64,000 nucleotides of DNA from Deinococcus alpinitundrae (GTDB lineage Bacteria; Deinococcota; Deinococci; Deinococcales; Deinococcaceae), in assembly GCF_009982895.1 (NCBI RefSeq), contig NZ_WXZL01000005.1:124001-188000 (forward strand), read 5' to 3'. Position numbers and translations under genes: made by a program. Under the pieces are notes generated by a model. That model was not told the origin of the DNA. It did not search any database and was given only the letters and a program-made list of their open reading frames with translations. Positions 51,128-62,495 of the stretch are shown here, in pieces; within the stretch, counting starts at the first letter, position 1, and the number at the start of each line of letters is the position of its first letter.

Positions 51128-51529
51128 TCAGCCCTGGCCCTGCGAGCATTGCAGCGGGTAGGTGTTGCCGCGCCAGATGGTGTTGCCGGTGGCCACGCCG
51201 GTATTCGGGTCGTGGCGCAAAAACCAGCGGGTGTTGTCGCCGGTGTAGGTAAAGCGCAAATCTGCTCCCGAGGCGCTGCGGTTGACCAGCTTGACCCAGG
51301 GGCCAGCGCCGTCCTTGAACCAGCCTCGCACCGCCACGCCCGACGAGGTCGAGCAGACGTTGCCGCTGCAACTGGTCTGCGGATCGTCCACGACCTGCCA
51401 GACCATCCGGGCGGCGCGGCCATCGATAACGCAGCTCCAGTTGCCGAAATACCAGGCGTTGGCGACCTGCGAGGCGTGCGAGGTGGTGAGAATGGACAGC
51501 AGGGTCAGGGCCATCAGGGTGCGTTTCAT
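51128..51529 (-). CDS. Secreted DUF6006-like protein
   Basis: 133 residues. Signal peptide MKRTLMALTLLSILTTSHA then a compact secreted domain: WYFGNWSCVIDGRAARMVWQ, SCSGNVCSTSSGVAVRGWF, LRFTYTGDNTRWFLRHDP and GNTIWRGNTYPLQC. Five Cys are present in the protein, four of them likely to form two disulfides. The pattern matches my recollection of the DUF6006 family known from cyanobacteria; its function is unknown. ATG 51529 has GGAGG-like bases upstream on the minus strand. Two hairpins follow. Confidence 0.75.
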   Translation of the reverse strand: MKRTLMALTLLSILTTSHASQVANAWYFGNWSCVIDGRAARMVWQVVDDPQTSCSGNVCSTSSGVAVRGWFKDGAGPWVKLVNRSASGADLRFTYTGDNTRWFLRHDPNTGVATGNTIWRGNTYPLQCSQGQG

Positions 51530-51664
51530 GGAGTGCCTCCCGAGCGCTGGAAGAAGGTGTTCCCTTCGCTCATGCCCCGAGTGTGCGGCCCGATCAGTCC
51601 CGTTGTCTTGAGACCGGAATTGTCCCAAAGGGTAGGACTGCTGACTGGGACCAGTCTGGCCCGA

Positions 51665-52948
51665 CTACGGCACCCGCTTCAGATCGAACTGCCACTCGAA
51701 GGACCGGTCCCAGGGAAACGAGGCGTCGGTGAGGGTGTAGGTGTTGGCGAAATGCAGGGGAAAGTCGCGCCGGGCCAGCGACAAGATGACCTGCGAGGCG
51801 TTCGGTGTGCCGAGCTGGGTTTCCGGCAGCGCCTTTCTGATCTGGGGGCGAAGCTGAGCGCTGTAAATCACGTCGTTGGTGTACTCGCGGGCCAGCAGGG
51901 CGTCCTGGCGCTCCGGGTCGGCTCCGCTCAGGTCGAGTTTGGCGTGGGCCAGGGCCGAGCCGAGGTTGTTGCCGGGCGTGCCCCAGGCCGCCAGCGCCGC
52001 CAGATTCTCGGGGCGGCGCAGGGTGGTCAAATCGGTCCACAGCGCCAGGTTGCCCTGGTTGACGGCGTTGACATCGACCACCGCCACCTTGCCCCCCCGC
52101 AGCAGCGCCGAGATTCGCAGGGCTGCCTTGCGGGTGTCGCCGCCGTTGTAGACGTACAGCGTCAGCGGTGCACTCTCCCCGGCGGCGGCCAGCGTGAAGC
52201 CGGTGGCCTGGGCGTGCAGGGCCACGCTGCGCGACAAGGCGATGCCCTCGTACTTGATAACCGCACCCGCCTTGTCAGGCGCGCTGTACTCGACTTTGAC
52301 GCGCGCCGGTTCGGGCGACAGGGCGCGGGCCACCAGGCTGCTGAGCACTTCGTCCGCGCCGGGGTAGACCAGCACGTTGGCGGGCGCGTCTTTGGCCAGT
52401 GCCGCGCCCTCCTGCGGCGCGGGCGAGCCGGGCAGGGCGTCGTCCCAGGTGATGTGCAGCTCCTTGAAGGTGCCGTCGGCGGCCCAGGCCAGCATCTCGC
52501 GGGCCACCGCCAGATTGCGCGCCCGGTTGGTGGCATCGGGACTTCTCGGCAGGGTGATGAAGGCGTAAATGGGCTGCTGACGGGCGGCCTTGGTCCTGAG
52601 CACCGCCAGCCGTGCCAGGGCCTCCTCTGCGCTGAGCGGCGAGGTGCGCGACTGCACCAGCCCGCCGTAAGCCAGCGCGTCGAGCGAGACGATCAGCGGC
52701 AGGCCCTGCGGCGTCGTCTGGGTGGCGAGCCAGGCTTCCAGGGCCGGGGCGTCCGCGCCGCGCGCTGCGACGCCCAGCAGCCACTGCGGAGCCAGCCGCA
52801 CGTCCGGGCTGATCAGGCCCGCGATGTCGGCAGGCAGGGTGGAGGTGGCTGGGCGCGAGTCGAGCGGCAGCAGAATCTGGGCCGGGGCACTCGGAGCGCC
52901 CAGCAGGAGGGTCGCCAGGAAAGGTGTCAAAAAACGGCGGCGGATCAT
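51665..52948 (-). CDS. DUF4127-family protein (secreted copy)
   Basis: 427 residues. Unlike the copy at 21277-22782 it begins with an export signal ([19 protein letters not shown]). Shared marks follow: [48 protein letters not shown] and [22 protein letters not shown] (minus strand, 52955-52960) lies 6 bases before ATG 52948, so it may be leaderless. It neighbours an M23 peptidase, 34 bases away in the same direction. A role in the cell envelope is likely; the reaction is unknown. Confidence 0.8.
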   Translation of the reverse strand: MIRRRFLTPFLATLLLGAPSAPAQILLPLDSRPATSTLPADIAGLISPDVRLAPQWLLGVAARGADAPALEAWLATQTTPQGLPLIVSLDALAYGGLVQSRTSPLSAEEALARLAVLRTKAARQQPIYAFITLPRSPDATNRARNLAVAREMLAWAADGTFKELHITWDDALPGSPAPQEGAALAKDAPANVLVYPGADEVLSSLVARALSPEPARVKVEYSAPDKAGAVIKYEGIALSRSVALHAQATGFTLAAAGESAPLTLYVYNGGDTRKAALRISALLRGGKVAVVDVNAVNQGNLALWTDLTTLRRPENLAALAAWGTPGNNLGSALAHAKLDLSGADPERQDALLAREYTNDVIYSAQLRPQIRKALPETQLGTPNASQVILSLARRDFPLHFANTYTLTDASFPWDRSFEWQFDLKRVP

Positions 52949-52982
52949 CGGTCTACGCTAGCGGGGCAAGGTGAGGAGCGGT

Positions 52983-53510
52983 TCACTCGCCCCGCCAGGT
53001 CTTCTTGAGGAGCAGGTACGGATTCACGGCCCCGCCGCTCTGGTAAACGCCGTAATGCAGGTGCGTTGGTGTGCCTGCCGCGTTGCCACTGTCGCCGACG
53101 TACCCCACCACTGTGCCCGCCTCAATCCACTCGCCGCGCTTGAGCTTGGGATAGCGCTCCAGATGGGCGTAGTAGTGCCGCGCCCCGCCCGGTCCCAGCA
53201 CCATCACGGTGCGGCCCCCCAGGGTGTCGGGACCGACATTGAGCATCTCGCCGCGCGTGGTGGAGAGAACCGGCGTGTTTCTCGGCGCGAAGATGTCCAC
53301 GCCCTCATGCCGCCGTCCCTGGCTGCGGGCCCCGCCCCAGGTGTCGGCAAACCTCACGCCGGGCAGTGGAAGCGGCAGACTGCCGGGCGTCGGCAGGGGA
53401 GCTGCGTGCAGCGCCGCCAAGCGCTGGGCCCGCTGCACCAGCGGCCAGACGACATAGAGGGCGGCGGCAACCAGGGCCAGCATCAGCAGCCAGCCGAAAA
53501 AACGGCGCAT
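52983..53510 (-). CDS. M23-family peptidase (LytM-like)
   Basis: 175 residues. One N-terminal membrane anchor ([19 protein letters not shown]) and then the M23 domain with zinc ligands in [16 protein letters not shown] (HxxxD) and THLHYGVYQ (HxH). Such enzymes cut peptidoglycan peptide bridges outside the membrane. All ligands are present. It lies upstream of the secreted DUF4127 gene, probably one transcript. Confidence 0.9.
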   Translation of the reverse strand: MRRFFGWLLMLALVAAALYVVWPLVQRAQRLAALHAAPLPTPGSLPLPLPGVRFADTWGGARSQGRRHEGVDIFAPRNTPVLSTTRGEMLNVGPDTLGGRTVMVLGPGGARHYYAHLERYPKLKRGEWIEAGTVVGYVGDSGNAAGTPTHLHYGVYQSGGAVNPYLLLKKTWRGE

Positions 53511-53606
53511 AGACGGTCAGTCTGGGGGTTGGGCGTGAGGTGGGCTTGAGGGCAGGGGAGGAAGATTACGCGGCCTGAGTCGACGCTCTGGATCGACTGG
53601 CTGGGT

Positions 53607-54869
<1,263 letters not shown>

Positions 54870-54920
54870 AGAGGGCAGTCTACCGGCCGGGCCCGGTGCG
54901 GCTGAACGTAGAATGGCTGC

Positions 54921-55871
54921 ATGGACGATCTGGCCGACATGGACGACTTTCAACCTCAGGACGGGGCCGAAGCCCACTTCGAGCACCTCAACGGAGCCGA
55001 TCTGTATTTCGAGGTGGTCGAACCCGAGTTCGCCTCAGCAGAGCTTCAGACCCTGATCTACCTGCATGGCGGCCCCGGCTACAACAGCCTGACCTTCCGC
55101 GACCTGGTGGGTGAGCGCCTCTCGGCCTACCGGGTGATCTACCTCGACCAGCGTGGCGCGGGCCGCAGCGGGGCACTCGACGACACCGAGCAGGGCAGCG
55201 ATACCCTCGACCTCGACACCCTGACTGCCGATGTGGAAGCGGTGCGCGAGTTTCTGGGCCTGGAGACGCTGACCCCACTGGGACACGGCTTTGGGGCCTT
55301 GATCGCGCTGGAATACGCCCGGCGCTTTCCCACCCGCACCAACCGGGCCGTCGTCGTCAATCCCTGGGTGCATTTTCCCGATCTGGCCCTCACCTTGCTG
55401 GAAGAAGCCAGTGCCCGCCGCAATGTGACGCTCGAAGACCCCAAAGCGGAGGTGACCGCCCGTACCCCCGAGGGCCAGCACCCCCAGGTGGGCGCGGCCC
55501 GCATCGAGGCGGCCTTTGCGCTGCTCAACGCCCGCGACCTGCTCAACGCCCTGCACTTCAAGGACGCGCCCAGCCGGATGCGCCTGGAATTTGCCGACGT
55601 GGAGGGCCAGCTGATGGGCGGGGCCGAGGTGCAGCAGGCCCTGGTCAACCAGGGGCTGTGGGAGTTCGAGTACCCACCGTTTCTGAGCGAGATCCGGCGT
55701 CAGGTGTACGTGATCGCCGGAACGCACGACGCCACCAGTTATCCCGCGCAGGTGCAGTGGCTTGAAGACCTGGGAGGTGCCGACGTGACCCTGCTCGACG
55801 CCGGGCACTATCCCTGGCTCGACGACGAGGACGAATTTGTGGCGGCGCTGGAAGAAGCACTCAGCCGCTGA
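54921..55871 (+). CDS. Alpha/beta-hydrolase fold protein lacking the Ser nucleophile
   Basis: 316 residues resembling proline iminopeptidases: LIYLHGGPGYNSLTFRDLVG and VIYLDQRGAGRSGALDD. The nucleophile elbow should read GxSxG but is GHGFG (LGHGFGALIALEYA), with Gly in place of the catalytic Ser. The acid (GTHDATSY) and His (LDAGHYPWLDDED) are kept. The protein is thus probably inactive as a hydrolase or has a different role such as binding. TAGAAT (54909-54914) is 6 bases before ATG 54921, so it is expressed as a leaderless gene, arguing against a dead pseudogene. Confidence 0.85.
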   Translation: MDDLADMDDFQPQDGAEAHFEHLNGADLYFEVVEPEFASAELQTLIYLHGGPGYNSLTFRDLVGERLSAYRVIYLDQRGAGRSGALDDTEQGSDTLDLDTLTADVEAVREFLGLETLTPLGHGFGALIALEYARRFPTRTNRAVVVNPWVHFPDLALTLLEEASARRNVTLEDPKAEVTARTPEGQHPQVGAARIEAAFALLNARDLLNALHFKDAPSRMRLEFADVEGQLMGGAEVQQALVNQGLWEFEYPPFLSEIRRQVYVIAGTHDATSYPAQVQWLEDLGGADVTLLDAGHYPWLDDEDEFVAALEEALSR

Positions 55872-55905
55872 CGCCGGATCACCGTCTTGGTGCTCAGGGC
55901 AGGGT

Positions 55906-56706
55906 CTACGGCTCGCAGTGAACGTCCTGGCCGAAGTATTTCTTGCTCAGGGCGGCGTAGCTGCCGTCGGCCAGCATCTTCTTGAGGACGATGTTGAAAG
56001 GACCCAGCACCTCGTTGTTGTCGGCCTGCGCCGCGCCGCCGTCCCGGTCCATCACCAGGGTGATGTCCTGCGACCACAGCAGCGGGCTGACCTGAATGAC
56101 CTTCGCGCCCGCCTTCTTGAACATCTTGAGGGCGGCGTAGCGGTCCATGACCAGGGCGTCCATCGTTCCGGTCAGAAACGCCAGCAGGGCCTGGTCGTCG
56201 TTGGCGAAGACGTTGACCTGCTTGTTAAACGAGAGGTTGCGGACATAGTAGAAATAACTGCTGCCGCTCACCACGGCGATGCGCTTGCCTTTCAGCTCGT
56301 TTTCGTAGGTGGGACCGCCGGGCCGGGCCAGAATCACGCCGCCGCCGCAGGCCAGCGGCTTGCTGAGGCTCACGTCGCTCAGCGGCTGCGGCAACTGGCT
56401 GTCGATGACCGCGTCGTAGCTGCCCGAGCGCAGACCGTCCATCAGGGACTGGGGCGTGGCGACCTTGCGCCAGGTGAGGGTGTTGACCTTCATCTGTTTG
56501 CCGATGAGGCTCAGCAGTTCGGTGGCGAAGCCCTCGAAGGCGGCTCCGTTCTGGTTGATCAGGGGCGGCTGTGCTGTGCTGAAGGCCAGCCTGAACTGAC
56601 CCTGGCCCTGAAACTTGGCCAGGCCAGCGGCATGCACCGGACTGGGCAGTGTGGCTGCCGCGCCGAGCAGGGCGAGACGAACGAGAAGAGTGCGGAATCG
56701 TAACAA
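55906..56706 (-). CDS. Periplasmic solute-binding protein, family 3
   Basis: 266 residues. Signal LLVRLALLGAAATLPSPVHA, then QFRLAFSTAQPPLINQNGAA, FEGFATELLSLIGKQMKVN, LRSGSYDAVIDSQLPQPLSD, GKRIAVVSGSSYFYYV and AVMDRYAAL-like segments typical of amino-acid-type binding proteins. TTG 56706 is chosen because GGAGG lies 8 bases upstream and it yields a proper signal peptide; the longer reading from 56778 does not. No permease or ATPase gene is adjacent, so it is an orphan component or a sensor. Confidence 0.82.
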   Translation of the reverse strand: MLRFRTLLVRLALLGAAATLPSPVHAAGLAKFQGQGQFRLAFSTAQPPLINQNGAAFEGFATELLSLIGKQMKVNTLTWRKVATPQSLMDGLRSGSYDAVIDSQLPQPLSDVSLSKPLACGGGVILARPGGPTYENELKGKRIAVVSGSSYFYYVRNLSFNKQVNVFANDDQALLAFLTGTMDALVMDRYAALKMFKKAGAKVIQVSPLLWSQDITLVMDRDGGAAQADNNEVLGPFNIVLKKMLADGSYAALSKKYFGQDVHCEP

Positions 56707-56913
56707 GGCTGGGCCTCCAGAATGGGCTGTTCCCGTTTCCAGACAGCACACCGACCCTGGATGAAGCGCCGACTTCACGCTCTTCAGACCGGGTGCCGTT
56801 CTGGAACTGAGATTGCCTCAATCTGTAACGCCGACTCTTGACAAACTCTGACAATTTGTCTTAGTGACCTCAGGTGCCCATTTCGCAGATCAGACGACCG
56901 GCAGTACGATTCC

Positions 56914-58014
56914 TCACATGTTGTGCAGCACGTTCATGATGTCGCCGTCCTTCATGACGTACTCCTTGCCCTCGGTGCGCACCCAACCTTTGCTCTTGGC
57001 CGCCGCCCAGCCTCCGGCCTCCACCATCTTCTGCCACTCGATGACCTCGGCCCGGATGAAGCCGCGCTCCAGATCCGAGTGGATTTCGCCAGCGGCCTCG
57101 GGGGCCTTCTCGCCGTTGCGAATGGTCCAGGCGCGCACTTCCTTCTCGCCCGAGGTGATGAAAGTGATCAGGCCCAGCGTGGCGTAGCCCACCTTAACCA
57201 GCTGATCGAGGCCGCTTTCCTCGACGCCCAGGTCGTGCAGAAAGGCGCGGGCGTCCTCCTCCTCCATCTCGGCCAGTTCGCCTTCGATCTGGGCGCTGAT
57301 CTTGACCACGTGCGAGCCGTCACGCGCGGCGAATTCGCGCACCTGCTTGACGAGGTCGTTGTCGCCCGCCAGATCGTCCTCACCGACGTTGGCCACGTAA
57401 ATCACCGGCTTGATGGTGATCAGGCCGAAGTCCTTGGGCACTGGGCTTTGGATCTGGGCGGCGCGGGCAGGCTGACCCTCGCCCAGCACCTTGAGAATGA
57501 CCTCGGCGATATCGAGCTGCTCTTTGGCCTCCTTGTCGCCGCCCTTGGCCTTTTTGGTCAGGCCCACCACCCGCTTTTCCAGGCCGGAGAGGTCGGCCAG
57601 AATCAGCTCGGTGTTGATGGTCTCGATGTCGTCGAGGGGATCGACCCGGTTGGCGACGTGAATAACGTTGCCGTCTTCGAAACAGCGCACGACGTGGGCG
57701 ATGGCGTCGACCTCGCGGATGTTGGCCAGAAACTGGTTGCCCAAGCCCTCGCCCTGTGAAGCCCCTTTAACCAGCCCGGCGATGTCCACGAATTCCACGA
57801 AGGTCGGGATGATCGGCGGCACCCGCTCGCCCTTGGTAAAGACCTGGCTCAGCGCGCCCAGGCGCTCGTCCGGCACATTGACGCGGCCCACGTTCGGCTC
57901 GATGGTGGCAAACGGGTAATTGGCCGCCAGTGCTCCGGCGCGGGTAATGGCGTTGAACAAAGTTGATTTGCCGACATTGGGCAGGCCGACGATTCCGATA
58001 CTTAAGCTACTCAC
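56914..58014 (-). CDS. ychF: Redox-regulated ATPase YchF (Obg family)
   Basis: 366 residues. P-loop [20 protein letters not shown] at residues 7-26, [20 protein letters not shown] (switch II) and the C-terminal TGS domain with [19 protein letters not shown]. YchF prefers ATP and interacts with ribosomes and stress responses. GTG 58014 follows AAGGAGA. Two perfect DnaA boxes in inverted orientation lie just upstream (58074-58110) and could affect its promoter. Confidence 0.95.
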   Translation of the reverse strand: MSSLSIGIVGLPNVGKSTLFNAITRAGALAANYPFATIEPNVGRVNVPDERLGALSQVFTKGERVPPIIPTFVEFVDIAGLVKGASQGEGLGNQFLANIREVDAIAHVVRCFEDGNVIHVANRVDPLDDIETINTELILADLSGLEKRVVGLTKKAKGGDKEAKEQLDIAEVILKVLGEGQPARAAQIQSPVPKDFGLITIKPVIYVANVGEDDLAGDNDLVKQVREFAARDGSHVVKISAQIEGELAEMEEEDARAFLHDLGVEESGLDQLVKVGYATLGLITFITSGEKEVRAWTIRNGEKAPEAAGEIHSDLERGFIRAEVIEWQKMVEAGGWAAAKSKGWVRTEGKEYVMKDGDIMNVLHNM

Positions 58015-58073
58015 GATAACGATTCTCCTTACGCGCCCGCGAGCGCAACAGGGGAGAGTTTAGCGCATCGGAA

Positions 58074-58110
58074 AGTTATCCACAGCCTTGGGTGGGGAGT
58101 GTGGATAACT
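58074..58110. promoter_or_regulatory. Two perfect DnaA boxes in inverted orientation
   Basis: TTATCCACA at 58076-58084 and its reverse complement TGTGGATAA at 58100-58108. The match extends to an 11-bp inverted repeat (58074-58084 and 58100-58110), start-to-start 24 bases. Both are exact consensus DnaA boxes. They lie in the 445-base gap upstream of ychF. A DnaA-controlled promoter or a titration site is possible; dnaA and dnaN are not in the window. Confidence 0.8.
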
Positions 58111-58459
58111 TCCGGGGTAAACAATTTGGGGCATGCCCAGCTCGGTGGCCGCTGCGAATTGACGTGAAAAAAGATTGCTTCTGAGCGGGCTTCCCGTCTG
58201 GGTACTGCTGCAAGGTCAATGCCGCCTCATACGGAGTCCGGCTCGAATCGGTTCACACAACCTGTGAACGCCGACCGAGCGGGTAGGCGTGACCAGGCGC
58301 ATTCGTTGTGTCCAAGAAGCGGGCAGGCCCCATGCAGGTGCCGCTCACGACGAAATGGAGCGACACCGGAACACTTTCTCGGACGGTTCGGAAGTGAGTG
58401 CACTCCATATCAGACAGGCTTTGACACGACGCGCACTGAACCTGTTGCAGCCTGGCGGA
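58111..58459. other. Gene-free stretch beside the DnaA boxes
   Basis: About 350 bases between the DnaA boxes and the stop of the large signalling gene. No convincing ORF. It contains GCCTCATACGGAGTCCGG (58220-58237), closely like a segment at 43930-43947. A short dyad ACAACCTGTGAACG follows. The long plus-strand frame starting here is a shadow of the next gene. Confidence 0.4.
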
Positions 58460-61072
58460 TCAGTTGGTGGTTTTGAGTCGCCGACTCACTTTCTGCCGGT
58501 ACATCCGCCGATCACTGATGCGCAGCAGGTCGCCGGGCGTCTGGGCGTCGTGCGGCAGCCAGGCGACGCCGCAACTGGCGCTGGCCGCCTCGAATCCGGA
58601 GGCGCTCACCTCGCTGAGTGCCCCGGTCAGCCGCTCCAGCAGCAGGGGGGAATGCAGGGGAGCTGCGCCGATCACGGCGAACTCGTCGCCGCCCAGCCGG
58701 TAGACGTTCCCCAACGGCCTGAAGGCTCGCGCAGCGCAGCTGGCAAAGGCAGTCAGCAGGTGGTCTCCGGCAGCGTGACCCTGGGTGTCATTGACCAACT
58801 TCAAGCCGTCGAGGTCCAGCGACATCACGAACATGCTGTCCTGGTCCGGTTGCGGCCCGGCGCAGCGCGCTTCCAGATCAGCCTCGAAGGCACGGCGGTT
58901 GGGCAATCCGGTGAGACTGTCGGTCAGCGCCATGCGCTCCATCTGCCAGGCCACCTGCTCAGCCTCGCGGCGGGCTATATCCAGCTCGCGGCTGCGTTCG
59001 ACCAGCAGTTGTTCGAACACCGCCAGCATGTGGCTGGCATCCTCGCCGGGCATGGGTCTGTCTTCGATGCTCAGGTCGAGGTCGTGCCGGGCGCTGCTCT
59101 CCTCGGTCAGCACCTGCAGCGCCACCTCCACCACCCGGGGATCGAACTGCTTGCCCACCTGCGCCTGCACTTCCCGCAGCGCTTCGTCGGCACTCCAGGC
59201 CCGTTTGTAAGGCCGCGCCTGGGTCAGGGCGTCGAACACGTCGGCCACCGCCACGATCCGGCCCGTCAGTGGAATGACCTCACCCGACAGGCCCTGTGGA
59301 TACCCCTGCCCGTCCCAGCGCTCGTGATGGGTCAGGGCGATTTCTTCGGCCAGCCGCAGCAACTCGGATTGTCCACCCGACAGAATGCGCGCACCGATCA
59401 GGGTGTGGGTCTGCATCTGGCTGTATTCTCCCTCGCTCAGCTTGCCCGGCTTGAGCAGGATGATATCGGGAATGCCGATCTTTCCGACATCGTGCAGGCG
59501 GGCCGCAACCCCCAGCACCTGGGCACGTTCCTCGGGCCAGCCCAGCGCCACGGCCAGCCGGGCTGCCGACCGCCCCACCCGGCGGGTATGCTCCCCGGTG
59601 GTGTCGTCGCGGTATTCCGCCGCCATGGCCAGACGGGTAACCACCTCATGCTGGGCGCGGGCGAGTTCGGCTGTGCGCTCCTGCACCAGCTGCTCAGCGT
59701 TCTGCCGGGCTTCCTGCTCGACTTCGGTGCGCAGGCGGTACACGTCAGTCTCGTGCTTAGCGCGTTCCACTTCAAACTGCACCATGAACTTGCGGACCTG
59801 ACGCTCACGCTGCTGACTGAACAGGTCGCGCTCGATATGGCGCAGTAACCGTAGGTGCGAGGTGGCCTGTGCCCACTCCTCCTGGCTCTCGGACAGATCA
59901 GCCAGGGCCAGATGCGCCTGCGCCAGTTCTTTGGGGGCCTGCTGCTGCTCGGCGAGTTCCAGGCTGCGCTCCAGATGCTCCCTGGCCGCCGCACGCTCGC
60001 CCAGCGCATGCTGCACCTGACCCAGATGCAGGTGCGCGTCGAGCTGTCCCTGCTCGTCACCGATCTCCAGAGCGATGTCGAGCGCTTCCTGATGGAGAAG
60101 TTGGCCCTGAGACAGGTTGCCCTGTTTGACCCGGAGGCTGCCCAGACTGTCGAGAATGGACGATTCCTCCAACCGGTGGCTGAAAGTCCGACTGCCTTCG
60201 AGCGCCCGCTCTAGGTGGCTGGCCGCTTCAGGAAGCTGATCGGCGGCTAAGTAGAAGGTGCCTATATTCAGATTGACCCGCATTTCAAGAAGATCGTCAC
60301 CGCAGCGTTTGGTGGCCTCCAAAGCTGAAGTCATAACCTCGATGGCAAGTGCATTCTCATCGTTAAGATGGTGGAGGCGGCCTAAGCTACTCAAAATGAA
60401 GGCTTCAGATCTGGGATTCTCAATGGCCGTTTGATGAAGGTGATATGCCCGGCGAAGCGTGAGAACTGCGTCATCGTACTGGCCCTGCCAAGTCTGGATG
60501 CTACCAATGTTGCTTAGTACCATTGCTTGGGCCTGTACGTCTTTCAACGTTTCCCACAATCCTAGTGCCTGCCAAGCTGTCTCCAACGCTTCGTCGACCT
60601 GGCCCTGAGCATGTCGCACAGCAACGATCTGATTAAGCGCGGCAGCATATAGTCGCTGTCCAGCTGGCTCGTTGATTCCCCTCAACTGATCAATGGACGC
60701 TTTCAAATGCCTTTCGGCTTCGTCTAGGTTTCCTAAGTCAGTGCAAACTTTACCCGCCAAGTTGTGAGCCTGAGCAGCTCCTAGCTTGTCCTGACCCTGG
60801 GTGAAGTCGGCGGCGGCCCGCTCCAAGCTCTGCAAAGCAGCAGGCAAGTCACGGTTTTCGATCTGGACCTGACCAAGCAGCAGCCAACTGCGGGCCTGAG
60901 CGGATGGCTGCTGCTCGGTAAAACGCAGGTAATCACCGGCTACCGCCAGCGCCTGTTGAGGCGCAGCGGTGATCAGCGCCTTCACCGCCTCCTCGAAGGC
61001 CCGACATTGTGCCTCGAAGGTCACGCTTTCCGGTACGTGACCCAGCGAGGGGGGTTCGGTGTGGCGGATCAA
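58460..61072 (-). CDS. TPR - HD-GYP - GGDEF signalling protein
   Basis: 870 residues, no membrane segment. About residues 20-420 are TPR-like repeats (for example [14 protein letters not shown] and [20 protein letters not shown]), then a coiled coil, an HD-GYP domain ([34 protein letters not shown]) at about 500-650 and a C-terminal GGDEF domain ([11 protein letters not shown]) near 810. It has both a cyclic-di-GMP phosphodiesterase and a cyclase, with all core motifs intact. The I-site RxxD before GGDEF is absent (RPLG). Start is TTG 61072 with AGGAAG upstream. Codons in the TPR part around 60.2-60.8 kb look less GC-rich than the rest. Confidence 0.88.
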   Translation of the reverse strand: MIRHTEPPSLGHVPESVTFEAQCRAFEEAVKALITAAPQQALAVAGDYLRFTEQQPSAQARSWLLLGQVQIENRDLPAALQSLERAAADFTQGQDKLGAAQAHNLAGKVCTDLGNLDEAERHLKASIDQLRGINEPAGQRLYAAALNQIVAVRHAQGQVDEALETAWQALGLWETLKDVQAQAMVLSNIGSIQTWQGQYDDAVLTLRRAYHLHQTAIENPRSEAFILSSLGRLHHLNDENALAIEVMTSALEATKRCGDDLLEMRVNLNIGTFYLAADQLPEAASHLERALEGSRTFSHRLEESSILDSLGSLRVKQGNLSQGQLLHQEALDIALEIGDEQGQLDAHLHLGQVQHALGERAAAREHLERSLELAEQQQAPKELAQAHLALADLSESQEEWAQATSHLRLLRHIERDLFSQQRERQVRKFMVQFEVERAKHETDVYRLRTEVEQEARQNAEQLVQERTAELARAQHEVVTRLAMAAEYRDDTTGEHTRRVGRSAARLAVALGWPEERAQVLGVAARLHDVGKIGIPDIILLKPGKLSEGEYSQMQTHTLIGARILSGGQSELLRLAEEIALTHHERWDGQGYPQGLSGEVIPLTGRIVAVADVFDALTQARPYKRAWSADEALREVQAQVGKQFDPRVVEVALQVLTEESSARHDLDLSIEDRPMPGEDASHMLAVFEQLLVERSRELDIARREAEQVAWQMERMALTDSLTGLPNRRAFEADLEARCAGPQPDQDSMFVMSLDLDGLKLVNDTQGHAAGDHLLTAFASCAARAFRPLGNVYRLGGDEFAVIGAAPLHSPLLLERLTGALSEVSASGFEAASASCGVAWLPHDAQTPGDLLRISDRRMYRQKVSRRLKTTN

Positions 61073-61151
61073 GGTCCGCTTCCTGGCCTCTGCTTCAGGC
61101 CACGCCCCTCAATCCGTACCCACGTTTTCACCTTTTTACTCCTGGCCTGCG

Positions 61152-62495
61152 CTACTTGAGCGTGGCTTTGAGGAACGCGACCAGATCGAGACGTCCCTTC
61201 TTGCCCAGTTTGCCGTTGTAGGCTGCGTTGAGATTGTTAGCATAGACGTCGGCGGCACTATCGACCAGCTTGTTGTCGAGGTCTTTGACCTGCACGTTGA
61301 GGGGCTGAGCCAACGCCAGGGCCAGCGCGCCCGAGGCCATCGGCGCAGCCATCGAGGTACCGCTCCAGGCGGCCATCAGTTCGCCGGGCGCGGGCGCGTA
61401 AACGTTCTCGCCGGGGCCGACCACTTCGAGCTTGTCGGAATAGTTCGAGAAGCTCGACTTGCGGTCGTTCAGGTCGACGCTACCGACGCTCAGCGAAAAG
61501 TCGCCCGCGCCGCCATCTGCTGCCAGCGCCGCCGGGTAGGTGATCGTATTGGCGTTGGCGTTGCCTGCCGAGGAGACGACCAGCACGTTCTGGCTCTTGA
61601 CCTGAGTGATGGCGTCTTGCACCACCTTGGAGTTCTCGGCACTGCCCAGACTCATGTTGATGACCTTGGCTCCCTTGGCCGCTGCCCACAAGATCGCCCG
61701 CGCGATGGTGGCCACGTCGCCGGAGCCGTCCGGCCCCAGCACCCGCAGCGGCATGATCTTGGCCTTGGGCGCAATTTGCAAGACGATGCCCGCAACGTTG
61801 GTGCCGTGCCCGAAGCCGCCCACGCCTAGCGTGCCTTCATCCTGCGGCACGGCGTCACCCGCATAGAAGTCGTACCAGGTCGAGGGATCACTCAGCGCGC
61901 CCTGGAAAGCCGAGTGCTTGAGGTCTAGGCCAGTGTCGATCACGGCCACCGTGACGCCCGCGCCCAGGTTGGGGGCCAGCGCCTGGGCAGCTTGCAGGTT
62001 GATCTTGGTCCAGATGCCAGTATTTTGCGGCAGTGGCGAATATTCACCGCTGGCCCAAATGATGCGCGAGCCGCCAGACCAAGCCTGAAGTCCGCCGCTG
62101 GCCCAGATGATGCGCGAGCCGCCCATAAAAGCCGTCAATTCACCGCCGCCGGTGAATACGTCCTTGTTGCGCTCGATGAAAACCGGGCGGCTGGCGGTGG
62201 TGCTGAGGATCTTCATGGCGGCGGACGAGCGGTTGAAACCGAGCAGAGCCGTGCAGCTGGGGTCGCCGCTGGCCGAGCAGCTGTTGTCCGGCCAGGTCAT
62301 GACGCTGCCGCCGAGCTGGGCTTCCACCGCTGCGCGGGTGTCTCCGAGTTCTAGGGGCACCGAAACGACGTAGTCGTAGCGCGGGGCGCTGTGGCCGGGA
62401 AGATTGGCGTTGCCGCTGGTCTGTGACTGTGAGCAGGCCGCTAAAAGACCGACAGTCAACAATAAGCCGGGAATCAGTCGTTGGAATGAATGCAT
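61152..62495 (-). CDS. Secreted S8 (subtilisin-like) serine protease lipoprotein
   Basis: 447 residues. Lipoprotein signal RLIPGLLLTVGLLAAC, a propeptide region, then the protease domain with the triad Asp (VAVIDTGLDLKH), His (GGFGHGTNVAGIVL) and Ser (WSGTSMAAPMASGALALALA). The propeptide carries GGSRIIWASG twice, 16 residues apart. ATG 62495 follows GGAGG. It would digest extracellular or envelope proteins. Single gene; a 536-base gap precedes the next one. Confidence 0.92.
   Translation of the reverse strand: MHSFQRLIPGLLLTVGLLAACSQSQTSGNANLPGHSAPRYDYVVSVPLELGDTRAAVEAQLGGSVMTWPDNSCSASGDPSCTALLGFNRSSAAMKILSTTASRPVFIERNKDVFTGGGELTAFMGGSRIIWASGGLQAWSGGSRIIWASGEYSPLPQNTGIWTKINLQAAQALAPNLGAGVTVAVIDTGLDLKHSAFQGALSDPSTWYDFYAGDAVPQDEGTLGVGGFGHGTNVAGIVLQIAPKAKIMPLRVLGPDGSGDVATIARAILWAAAKGAKVINMSLGSAENSKVVQDAITQVKSQNVLVVSSAGNANANTITYPAALAADGGAGDFSLSVGSVDLNDRKSSFSNYSDKLEVVGPGENVYAPAPGELMAAWSGTSMAAPMASGALALALAQPLNVQVKDLDNKLVDSAADVYANNLNAAYNGKLGKKGRLDLVAFLKATLK

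Noticed and set aside
58074..58110. The inverted DnaA boxes as the chromosomal origin
   Set aside because: Only two boxes, no AT-rich unwinding region evident and no dnaA or dnaN nearby; a regulatory or titration site is more likely.
58289..59848. Long plus-strand open frame opposite the TPR/HD-GYP/GGDEF gene
   Set aside because: It is antisense to a gene with clear domains; the translation is His/Gln/Gly-rich without any recognisable motif, typical of high-GC shadow frames.
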